A stretch of DNA of 64,000 nt, taken from positions 33,171-97,170 of the forward strand of contig JBBRYP010000006.1 of the NCBI GenBank assembly GCA_038237515.1, read 5' to 3'. Under the pieces are notes generated by a model. That model worked only from the letters and a program-made list of their open reading frames with translations, ran no database searches and was not told where the DNA came from. Numbering within the stretch: the first letter of the stretch is position 1; every line of letters starts with the position of its first letter. The translations under genes and the position numbers were made by a program. Shown piece by piece: positions 33,764-40,724 of the stretch. This DNA is from JBBQDZ01 sp038237515. GTDB taxonomy: Bacteria > Actinomycetota > Thermoleophilia > Gaiellales > Gaiellaceae.

Positions 33764-34068
33764 GGCAACCCTAAGCACATCAGGGGATGGAACGACCTGA
33801 TCAAGCCGGGAGTCGACGTCATCACCCCGAACCCGTTCACTTTCCGGTGGCGCGCGGTGGAACGTCATGGCGGGTGGAACGTCAGGGCGGCCTACGGGCC
33901 GCCCGCAAGGACGGGAAGACCGACACGCAGGCGCAGGACTACCTGCTCAGGCTCTTCCGGAACGTCTCCGTGCAGGACAAGAGCGCCCGCGACGCCCTCA
34001 ACACCTTCCTCTCCGGCAAGGGCGACGTCCTGCTGACCTACGAGAACGAGGCGAGGCTAGCGGAGCGG
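33764..34068 (+). pseudogene. sbp: Fragment of sulfate/thiosulfate-binding protein gene
   Basis: The translation of 33764 onward reads GNPKHIRGWNDLIKPGVDVITPNP, a central stretch of periplasmic sulfate-binding proteins. The frame then breaks in a duplicated GTGGAACGTCA segment and continues in another frame as DGKTDTQAQDYLLRLFRNVSVQD and LSGKGDVLLTYENEA. The N-terminal half, signal peptide and C-terminus are missing. It was part of the sulfate uptake operon (sbp-cysT-cysW-cysA) and can no longer make a functional protein. The next piece, cysT, starts about 5 bases on. Confidence 0.85.
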
Positions 34069-34073
34069 TCTCC

Positions 34074-34780
34074 GTGCCGCGGCCCGCCGCCCGTCGCTCG
34101 CTCGACGGTGGCGGGCCGATCGGCCTCGGCACCGCGAGCGCCTACCTGAGCCTCGTCGTCCTGCTGCCGCTCGCGGCGCTCGTCTGGCATTCGCGGGACA
34201 ACGGGCTCGGCGGGTTCTGGGACGACGTCACGAACCCGGAGGCGCTGTCGGCGCTGAAGCTGACGCTCGCGGTCTCGCTCGTCGTGACGGCGGTCCAACG
34301 CGGTCGCCGGCTGCCCGATCGCGTGGGTGCTCGTGCGCGATCGGTTCCGCGGGAAGAGCCTCGTCAACGCGCTGATCGACCTTCCGTTCGCGCTCCCGAC
34401 GATCGTCGCCGGCCTGACGCTGATCCTGCTCTACGGGCCGAGGAGCCCTGTCGGAATCGACCTCGCCTACCAGAGGGCCGGGGTCGTGATGGCGCTCCTC
34501 TTCGTGACGCTGCCCTTCGTCGTGCGCACGGTCCAGCCAGTGATCCACGAGCTCGACCGCGAGATGGGGGACGCCGCGGCGTCGCTCGGCGCCGGGCAGC
34601 TCACCGTCTTCCGGCGCATCGTCCTGCCGATCCTGCTGCCGGCGATCCTCTCCGGGGTCGCGCTCGCGTTCGCGCGCGCGCTCGGGGAGTTCGGGTCGGC
34701 CGTCCTTATCTCCGGCAACCTGCCGTTCAAGACCGACGGCGCCTCGGTCTACGTCTTCGGGCCGATTCAGAGCGGCGGCC
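34074..34780 (+). pseudogene. cysT: Frameshifted and truncated sulfate ABC permease gene
   Basis: Coding begins near GTG 34074. An early frame gives GLGTASAYLSLVVLLPLAAL and GGFWDDVTNPEALSALKLT. Near 34292 the frame slips by one base into AWVLVRDRFRGKSLVNALIDL, FALPTIVAGLTLILLYGPRSP and LGEFGSAVLISGNLPFKTDG, all typical of CysT, including the EAA-like loop MGDAAASLGAGQLTVFRRI. After ASVYVFGPIQSGG it stops resembling CysT and runs in frame into a CysA C-terminus, showing a deletion of the rest of cysT, all of cysW and most of cysA. Not functional. Confidence 0.88.
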
Positions 34781-35095
34781 GCGGCGGTGTCGGGCAGCCG
34801 GCGAACGAATTCGTGATGGGCTTCGTCGGCCCCGTCAACCGCGTCGGCGGGGCGTTCATCAGGCCGCACGACATCGAGCTCTCCCTCGAGCCGAACGGGA
34901 GGACCAAGGAGGCGCTCGTGGAGCGGCTCGTCCACCTCGGCTTCGAGGTGCGCGTCGAGCTCGTGCGGGCAGACGGCGAGCACCTGTCCGCGCAGGTGAC
35001 GCGGGAGCAGGCGGAGGCCCTCGAGCCGGGGCGGGCCAGATCGTCTTCGTCCGGCCTCTGCGGCAGACCGTGTTCCCGGCGCGATCGCGCCGGGA
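34781..35095 (+). pseudogene. cysA: C-terminal fragment of sulfate ABC ATPase gene fused to cysT remnant
   Basis: In frame after the CysT piece come QPANEFVMGFVGPVNRVGGAF, IRPHDIELSLEPNG, and VERLVHLGFEVRVELVRADG then LSAQVTREQAEALEPG, the regulatory (TOBE-like) end of CysA. Near 35030 a further one-base slip moves the last residues (GQIVFVRPLRQTVFPARS) to another frame. No nucleotide-binding domain remains. Fusion at about 34781-34795 dates the deletion to one event. A perfect 26-base palindrome covers its end. Confidence 0.85.
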
Positions 35096-35097
35096 AC
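35072..35097. repeat. Perfect 26-base palindrome at the end of the cysA remnant
   Basis: Each half is GTTCCCGGCGCGA or its complement, 13 base pairs without a loop, with GCGATCGC at the centre. Perfect symmetry over 26 bases is unlikely by chance. It is not followed by a T-run, so a simple intrinsic terminator is not favoured. It could be a recombination scar, a protein-binding site or a REP-like unit in the decayed locus. Confidence 0.85.
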
Positions 35098-35442
35098 CCG
35101 AAAGGAGATCGCTCGCTCCCAGACGCTGTCTCGGCGCTGATGGAGAAGTCGACCCAGACGGTGATAGAGAGCGTCTGTGCCCAGAGAACCTCCCCGGCGT
35201 TCAAGGAGCAATGTTGGTATGCACGAGCCGGAAGGCGAGTTGCACGTGCCCGGAGGGGGCGAAGGCGGGGAACTCCGTTCCCCCCCTTTGAGCGGAGGCG
35301 AAGCCGCAGCGATAACTCCGACATCCCCAACGCCGCCGGGGGTCTCGGGGGCGTGAGCGCCCCGGAAGCGAAGCGCTCAATTCACGCCCCTCGCTTTCCT
35401 CGCCCCTCGCCGCGACTGGGTCGGTCTCGTTGCGCTCCGCTA
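35096..35442. other. Non-coding gap between cysA remnant and Rrf2 remnant
   Basis: About 350 bases with no frame that looks like a protein family. It holds a hairpin at 35267-35283 (GGGGAAC-TCC-GTTCCCC) followed by a C-run and three T, and a longer inverted repeat at 35348-35390. Both could have ended transcription of the sulfate operon and the convergent regulator gene. I see no RNA gene. Confidence 0.6.
35348..35390. repeat. Inverted repeat, hairpin with nine-base outer arms
   Basis: GGGGCGTGA (35348-35356) pairs with TCACGCCCC (35382-35390). Inside, GCGC (35357-35360) can pair with GCGC (35373-35376), leaving a short bulge and a loop of about 12 bases. It lies between the convergent cysA and Rrf2 remnants, where a bidirectional terminator would be expected. 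No T-run follows on either strand, so the terminator role is tentative. Confidence 0.55.
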
Positions 35443-35891
35443 TCAGTGCCGCGCCCACGCGTCCGGGTCGCGCGTCAGCTCCTCGACCCTCGCCGGCAGC
35501 TCCCCGCGCGCCAGATCGGCGAGCGTCACGGCCTCCAGAACCCCCCGAAGGTTCGCGCGGACGCGATCCAGACCTCGCGGAGCCGGTCGGCGGAGCCCGC
35601 GTATTCGACCTCCTCGGGGGTTGCCCCCGGACGGTTGCGATCGGCCCTTCGACGGCGCGAATCACCTCGGCCAGGGTGATCTCCTCTGGCGAGCCAGTAT
35701 CCCGCCCTCTATGCCCCGCTGGCTGCGGACGAGGCCAGCGTGCTTCAGGTCGACGAGGATGTGCTCGAGGAACCTGAGCGGGATCTGCTGCGCCTGCGCG
35801 ATCCGTTCTCCATTGCCCGACCCTCTCCGGCTGCGCCGGCGAGCTCGATCGCCCCCCTGATCGCGTAGTCGGCCTTGGCGGAGACGCGCAC
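35443..35891 (-). pseudogene. Rrf2-family transcription regulator, multiply frameshifted
   Basis: Reading the minus strand from GTG 35891 gives VRVSAKADYAIRGAIELAGAA, the N-terminal helix of Rrf2 regulators. After a frame slip come ERIAQAQQIPLRFLEHILVD and LKHAGLVRSQRGIEGG (recognition helix and wing). After another come EITLAEVIRAVEGPIATVRG and, later still in a further frame, residues ending ELTRDPDAWARH. Rrf2 proteins such as CymR control sulfur metabolism, which matches the neighbouring sulfate importer remnants. At least three slips make the gene non-functional. Decay of regulator and transporter together suggests loss of the whole sulfate uptake function at this site. Confidence 0.85.
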
Positions 35892-35967
35892 GGGACCATT
35901 GTGGGCGACGAGGGCCGCGCCCGGCTGGAGCTCGTTGCAGGCCCGCCGCGGTTGATTGACTGCGGGC

Positions 35968-36858
35968 GTGACCTCGGCGACATTGACGGGCGAGGCAGTC
36001 GCTGCGCGCGAAGGCCGCCGTCGCGGGCAGGTCTACGTGGCCCTCGCTGCGCTCGCCTGGTCGAGTGCGGGAGTTCTGCAGCGCGAGCTTTCGGTCGGCA
36101 CCGCCACCCAGGTGGCCGGGCGCGCGCTCGTGGCAACGTTCGCGCTGCTCGCATTCGTCTCCTTCTCCTCCCGCGAAGGCACCATCCGCGCCTTCGCATC
36201 GATGGGTCGCGCCGAGCTCGCAGTCGCAGCGTGCACCGCGGTTGCCTCGGGAACGTTCATCGTCGCGCTCAACCACACCACCGTCGCCAACGTGCTCTTC
36301 CTGCAGGCGGTGGCGCCGATCGCCGCAGCGCTGATCGCCTGGGCCGCGCTCCGAGAGTCGGTCTCCCGCCGCGTTCGCGTCGCGATGGTCGTCGCGCTCG
36401 GCGGAGTCGGCTTGATGGTCGGCGGGCCACACGGCGCCCACGGCCTCGGGCTCGGGCTCTCCATCGCCACGACGCTGTTCTTTGCGATCGGCGTCGTGAT
36501 CACGCGCCACCGGCGCGACATCTCGATGGGTCCCGCGATCTGCCTCTCACAGGTGCTCGTGGTCGCCGCGGTCGGCCCGTTCGCCCACCCCGGAACGATC
36601 GAGAGGCGCGACCTCCTCCTGATCGTCGTCCTCGGTGTCGGGCAGATGGGCGCCGGCCTTGCGTTCCTGACGATCGGCGCGCGGCTGATCCCGGCCGCGG
36701 AGGTAGCGCTGATCACGCTGCTCGAGGTCGTCCTCGGGCCCCTCTGGGTCTGGCTCGCCCTGTCGGAGCACCCCAGCACGACGACACTCCTGGGGGGCGC
36801 GGTCGTGCTGGCCGCGGTCGTCGTTCAGGCGCGGGGCGATCCCGTGGCCCCGAGGTAG
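35968..36858 (+). CDS. EamA/DMT-family transporter
   Basis: A 296-residue membrane protein with ten predicted helices in two EamA repeats. The first is from about VYVALAALAWSSAGVLQREL to GVGLMVGGP, the second from LGLSIATTLFFAIGVVITRHRR to VVLAAVVVQARG, with LEVVLGPLWVWLALSEHPS as the conserved late loop. DMT members export amino acids, nucleotides or other metabolites; the substrate is unknown. GTG 35968 is taken as start (TTG 35956 is also possible); neither has a clear ribosome-binding site. It is intact next to decayed genes. Confidence 0.87.
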   Translation: MTSATLTGEAVAAREGRRRGQVYVALAALAWSSAGVLQRELSVGTATQVAGRALVATFALLAFVSFSSREGTIRAFASMGRAELAVAACTAVASGTFIVALNHTTVANVLFLQAVAPIAAALIAWAALRESVSRRVRVAMVVALGGVGLMVGGPHGAHGLGLGLSIATTLFFAIGVVITRHRRDISMGPAICLSQVLVVAAVGPFAHPGTIERRDLLLIVVLGVGQMGAGLAFLTIGARLIPAAEVALITLLEVVLGPLWVWLALSEHPSTTTLLGGAVVLAAVVVQARGDPVAPR

Positions 36859-36862
36859 ATCT

Positions 36863-38752
36863 TTGCCGACTCCGATGTTAGGTATCCGCTCGATGCGCAC
36901 TCGCACCCGCCGCTCGATCGGCGATAGCTCGCTCGACCAGCCGCGTGCGCGTCGTCGCTGGCGCGTCCTCTGGCAACAGAGGGGCGCTCCAATCTGGCGG
37001 GATTTTCAGTGGCTGGTCATAGCGGCCGTCGCCGTGCTGATGCTCCTGCTGGGCTATATCGGGTTCGATCGCCTTCCCGGTCCGTCCTCGTCCCTTGACT
37101 CGCTCTACCGTACGATCCAGCTCTTCTGGCTGCAGTCGGGCGACGTATCCGGAGAAGCAGGGCGCGTTCCGGTCTCGCTTCAGATCGCGCGGTTTGGCGC
37201 TCCGTTGATCGCCGGCTACGCCGCCGTACGAGCGGTGGCCAGCCTCTTGGGAGAACAGGTTCTCCTGCTAGCGATCAAGTCTTCATTCGGCAACCACGTG
37301 GTCGTCGCAGGCCTCGGCTCGACAGGCTTCCGACTCGCGACCGCTCTCCACGACCGCGGCTGGCGCGTCGTCGTCATCGATCGCGACGTCTCGAACGCGC
37401 TCGCAGCCGGCTGCCGCGAACGTGCCATTCCCGTCGTCTGGGGGGATGCGAAGGATGCTGCGGTCCTGCGGGCGACGCGTGTAAGCCGAGCCTGCTACCT
37501 CTTCGTGTGCTGCGGCGACGACAACTCGAATCTCGATGTGCTGATGTCTGCCGCTTCCCTGGGTGGAAGCAGGCACCCAGCTATCTTCGCTCACCTCGAC
37601 GACCTCGAGCTCTGGCGACTGATCAGGGCCGAGGCGTTCGCCTCCACGCGCCGGTTCGGTGCTCGCGTCGAATTCTTCAATCTTGCGGAGCTCGCCGCTC
37701 GGCGCATCGCCGAAGAACATCCGGTCCGCGCAGGCGACGAGGGGCAAGATGGGCGGCCGCCCCATATCGCCGTCGTCGGCAGCGGTCCGATCGCAGACGC
37801 CTTCGTGCTGCACGCGGCGCGACAGTCGCTAGAGAAAGCGGACGGGCAGGCACCGGTGTTGCGCGTGACACTGGTTGGGCGCGATGCGGAAACTCAGCGG
37901 TCAGGTCTGCTTCAACGGCACGCGCGGCTTCGCGGGGCTTGCGAGATCTCGGCGACAACGACCGACAGCTGCGCCCTTGAAGATCGGATCACCGAGCTCC
38001 TCTCCGAGACCGGCTCCGCGATCAGCGGCGTATACGTATTCGTGACGCCCGAGACGGATGGTCTTTCCGTGGCTCTGGCTATCCACAGGCACCCGTCGAT
38101 CCGGTGCGGGAAGATCGTCGTGGTAGTGCGAGACGAAGAGGCAGGCGTGGGGAGCCTTCTCAAACGCGGGCTCGAACGACCCGGAGCAATCGACGTCTAC
38201 GGCCTCGAGACCCGCGCGCTGGACCCCAGCCTCGTCGTCAACGGAACTATCGAGGCCGTTGCTCGCGCGATGCACGAGGACTACGTTCGCTCGCAAGGCG
38301 ACCGAGGTGCCACACCGGACGACAACCCATCGCTCGTGCCATGGGAAGCACTTCCAGAGGCGCTCAAGGAGTCGAACCGGCGCTTTGCCGAGGATGTGCG
38401 CCAAAAGCTCGAGATCGCCCAGTGCGTGCTCGTCCCTGACCCACTTGCGCCTATCGAACGCTCGCGGTTCTCGTTTGCGAACGAGGAGATCGAAGACCTC
38501 GGCCGCCTCGAGCATGCCCGCTGGGTCGCCGACCTGCGACGGGATGGCTGGCGCAGCGGGGACGGAACGCGAGACCCGGTTCGGAAGCTCCACCCGCTTC
38601 TCGTTGACTGGGAGAGGCTCGAGGAGAAAGAACGTGAAAAGGATCGCGACGCGGTGCGGGCGCTTCCCGAACTGCTGGCTCGCGCCGGCTTCGAGATCCG
38701 CCGACGCGGCGAGGAGCCCAAGCGTGCGGCCGGTCCAAGATCTGCGCGGTGA
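36863..38752 (+). CDS. Membrane TrkA-N (RCK) protein with C-terminal RyR domain
   Basis: A 629-residue protein. An Arg-rich cytoplasmic start leads to one helix (about 49-69), a short segment LDSLYRTIQLFWLQSG that may re-enter the membrane, and a second helix (about 110-128), like a two-helix ion channel but without a TVGYG filter. A TrkA-N/RCK Rossmann domain follows (VVVAGLGSTGFRLATAL at 146-162, VVVIDRD at 169-175), which in this family binds NAD(H). A second Rossmann-like domain begins HIAVVGSGPIADAF (301-314). Residues 548-611 (LEHARWVADLRRDGWRSGD through ARAGFEI) form an RyR domain as found in ryanodine receptors and bacterial conflict-type genes. It ends 6 bases from the end of the convergent TIR gene. 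It is likely a ligand-gated membrane sensor or channel. Confidence 0.87.
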   Translation: MPTPMLGIRSMRTRTRRSIGDSSLDQPRARRRWRVLWQQRGAPIWRDFQWLVIAAVAVLMLLLGYIGFDRLPGPSSSLDSLYRTIQLFWLQSGDVSGEAGRVPVSLQIARFGAPLIAGYAAVRAVASLLGEQVLLLAIKSSFGNHVVVAGLGSTGFRLATALHDRGWRVVVIDRDVSNALAAGCRERAIPVVWGDAKDAAVLRATRVSRACYLFVCCGDDNSNLDVLMSAASLGGSRHPAIFAHLDDLELWRLIRAEAFASTRRFGARVEFFNLAELAARRIAEEHPVRAGDEGQDGRPPHIAVVGSGPIADAFVLHAARQSLEKADGQAPVLRVTLVGRDAETQRSGLLQRHARLRGACEISATTTDSCALEDRITELLSETGSAISGVYVFVTPETDGLSVALAIHRHPSIRCGKIVVVVRDEEAGVGSLLKRGLERPGAIDVYGLETRALDPSLVVNGTIEAVARAMHEDYVRSQGDRGATPDDNPSLVPWEALPEALKESNRRFAEDVRQKLEIAQCVLVPDPLAPIERSRFSFANEEIEDLGRLEHARWVADLRRDGWRSGDGTRDPVRKLHPLLVDWERLEEKEREKDRDAVRALPELLARAGFEIRRRGEEPKRAAGPRSAR

Positions 38753-38758
38753 GGTCGC

Positions 38759-40576
38759 CTACGAGCCCATCGCGCCGTTAGTTCCTGAGGTCATTTCCAG
38801 CGTCCCTGGCCCGGCCTGGCTCTGCCACCACTTGTAGAGGGCCGCTCTTTTCGCCGCCGGTCGCGACGCCGAAGCGTAGATCCCTGTCGGCGTGTCGGTC
38901 CACTCGATCGTCGCCATACCTTCCGGTTCGTAGCAGAGCACGCGCCCATTGGCCGCCCGCGAGCGCTGCTCGACATGACCAATTGCGCCTCGGCGAACCC
39001 ACACGTCGGCCGCGAACCCGGCTCGAGCGCAAGACTGGGGCGTTGGGAAATCGAGGCCCGCAGCCGTAATTCGGTCGGTGGAGAAGGCCCGTAGCGCCGT
39101 GCCGCTGTGCGCGTAGGAGTAGGTGACGGTCCCTTCACGAGCGGCCTGCGCGCAGGTGACAGATCGAAGGAAGACGTTGCGGTCGAAGTCTTGCGACCGC
39201 CTGCACGTATCCCCGATCGAGGCGGGAATGTGCATAAGGAGAAGTTCACGCTCAATCGAATCCGGGTAGGGCCGTTTGTTCATCGCATCCATGCGACCTG
39301 CCATGCTCAGTTCCTTCTCGGGGCCAGCGGACGCCCGCCACCAGGTGTAGAGGCTTCGCCAGTCATTCGTTGGCCGAGAGGCAATCGCCAGGATCTTCGT
39401 TGGCGTGTCTGTCCAGACAATCCAGGAAGTCTGCGAATTTTCGTAGCAGAGGACGCGACCCTCTGCTCGTCGCGATGCGCCCTCAACGTGCACCTGCAGC
39501 CGCTCGCGAATCCATTCGCCCGCCGCTGGTCGTTGATTCGTACAGTGCGCTTTTGTCGGAAACGCGATCCCAACGGAGTTCACTCTTTGTAGAAAATCTG
39601 CTCGTATTGCCTCTCCGCTATGTGAGCGATCATATGTGACGTACTCACCGGGGTGACCTTGAGAGCACCTGACGCTCCGCAGAAAGACGCTGGGTTCGGC
39701 AATGGGAATCCGCTTGCAGGTGCTACGGATATTTCTTGGAATGTGCGCCAGGAGGAGTTCGTCCTCTATAGCGTCGGGGAAGGAACGGTTCATCCCCGAA
39801 TTCATCGACGCCTCTGAGGCACGATCAGACCCGCGCGTCACCAGAAAGACAACGGCACCCACGGCCGCAGCAATGGAAAGCGCGGCGGCGCCGACGAACC
39901 ACCTGCGCCCACGCCAGCGGCTCACGCCGGGGCGGCCTCGTTCGCGGCGGCCGTCCGCATAGGTCGCGTCGGCCTCCGCTGGTTCACCAGGCCCCGTAGC
40001 GCCACCGTCTGGCGTGCCGTCATCCGAGCGTCCGCCGGCCGGTGCGGCCGGCGGCGCCTTCGCAGCCTGCATGCGCTCCATCGCGTCCGTCAATCGTTCA
40101 ACGTCGTGACGCCACCGCGCCCCTTCTCCCATCTCGATCGAGTTCCGGCGCGCGAGGTCCGCGAGGGCCGGCGGGAGCTCCTGCGACGTCGGCATCGAAA
40201 CCCCTTGAACCAGCATCGGAATCACCGTTACGTCTCTGTCGAGCGCCGCTTTGATCTCGAGCCGGACGTAGTCCTCCGGATTGTCGAGCCTGCGGCGCCC
40301 CTGGCTGTCCGTCCCTGTGAGCCACTGCCGGCCGATCATCGCAATGAGAACGTCGCACGACCCGACCTCTCGTTCGATCGCTCTCGTGAAGTCGGCGCCT
40401 GGATCGATCTTGTCGACGTCAATGAAGACGTTGTCTTCACCGAACCGCGTAGCTAGGGCGTCGTAGAGCCGTCCGGCATGACCCGGCGTGTCGTCGCGCC
40501 GATAGTTGATAAAGACCCGGAGACCCGTAGCGCTAGATTCGCTTCCGCTCCCCGCACTTGCAGCGTCATCAGGCAT
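38759..40576 (-). CDS. TIR-domain single-pass membrane protein with duplicated extracytoplasmic sensor
   Basis: A 605-residue protein (ATG 40576; GTG 40591 is an alternative). Residues 19-150 are a TIR domain: LRVFINYRRDDTPGHAGRLY, NVFIDVDKIDPGADF, CDVLIAMIGRQWL and DYVRLEIKAAL, whose glutamate (E107) aligns with the catalytic NADase glutamate of SARM1. A Pro/Gly/Asp-rich linker leads to one helix (about 226-247), and the rest should be outside. Outside are two copies, about 160 residues each, of a module with PD-x-IE-x-ELLL-x-HIP, VFLRSV-x-C, HSG-x-A, GRVLCYE, WTDTPT and ASRP, each with four conserved Cys. Local GC is lower than the neighbours. It probably senses something outside and switches NAD-consuming or signalling activity inside. 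Confidence 0.88.
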   Translation of the reverse strand: MPDDAASAGSGSESSATGLRVFINYRRDDTPGHAGRLYDALATRFGEDNVFIDVDKIDPGADFTRAIEREVGSCDVLIAMIGRQWLTGTDSQGRRRLDNPEDYVRLEIKAALDRDVTVIPMLVQGVSMPTSQELPPALADLARRNSIEMGEGARWRHDVERLTDAMERMQAAKAPPAAPAGGRSDDGTPDGGATGPGEPAEADATYADGRRERGRPGVSRWRGRRWFVGAAALSIAAAVGAVVFLVTRGSDRASEASMNSGMNRSFPDAIEDELLLAHIPRNIRSTCKRIPIAEPSVFLRSVRCSQGHPGEYVTYDRSHSGEAIRADFLQRVNSVGIAFPTKAHCTNQRPAAGEWIRERLQVHVEGASRRAEGRVLCYENSQTSWIVWTDTPTKILAIASRPTNDWRSLYTWWRASAGPEKELSMAGRMDAMNKRPYPDSIERELLLMHIPASIGDTCRRSQDFDRNVFLRSVTCAQAAREGTVTYSYAHSGTALRAFSTDRITAAGLDFPTPQSCARAGFAADVWVRRGAIGHVEQRSRAANGRVLCYEPEGMATIEWTDTPTGIYASASRPAAKRAALYKWWQSQAGPGTLEMTSGTNGAMGS

Positions 40577-40724
40577 GTCCGCACTGCGCACGGTAACACC
40601 ATCTCGGCCCTGCTAGAAGCCGGCGAACAAGCTCGGTCGCGTCCACAACGCTCTCGGCGAGTACATCATCGTCATGGAGTACACCTCGTGCCGGTCCGCG
40701 GCGTCAGGCTGCCGGGCAAGCCGA

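Noticed and set aside
33787..34149. Intact small protein gene in the sulfate remnant
   Set aside because: Its middle matches part of sulfate-binding protein but both ends are frameshifted or unrelated; better read as a pseudogene.
36863..40576. Standard Thoeris system
   Set aside because: There is a TIR gene but no ThsA-type SLOG/sirtuin partner; the TIR protein is membrane-bound with an outside domain.
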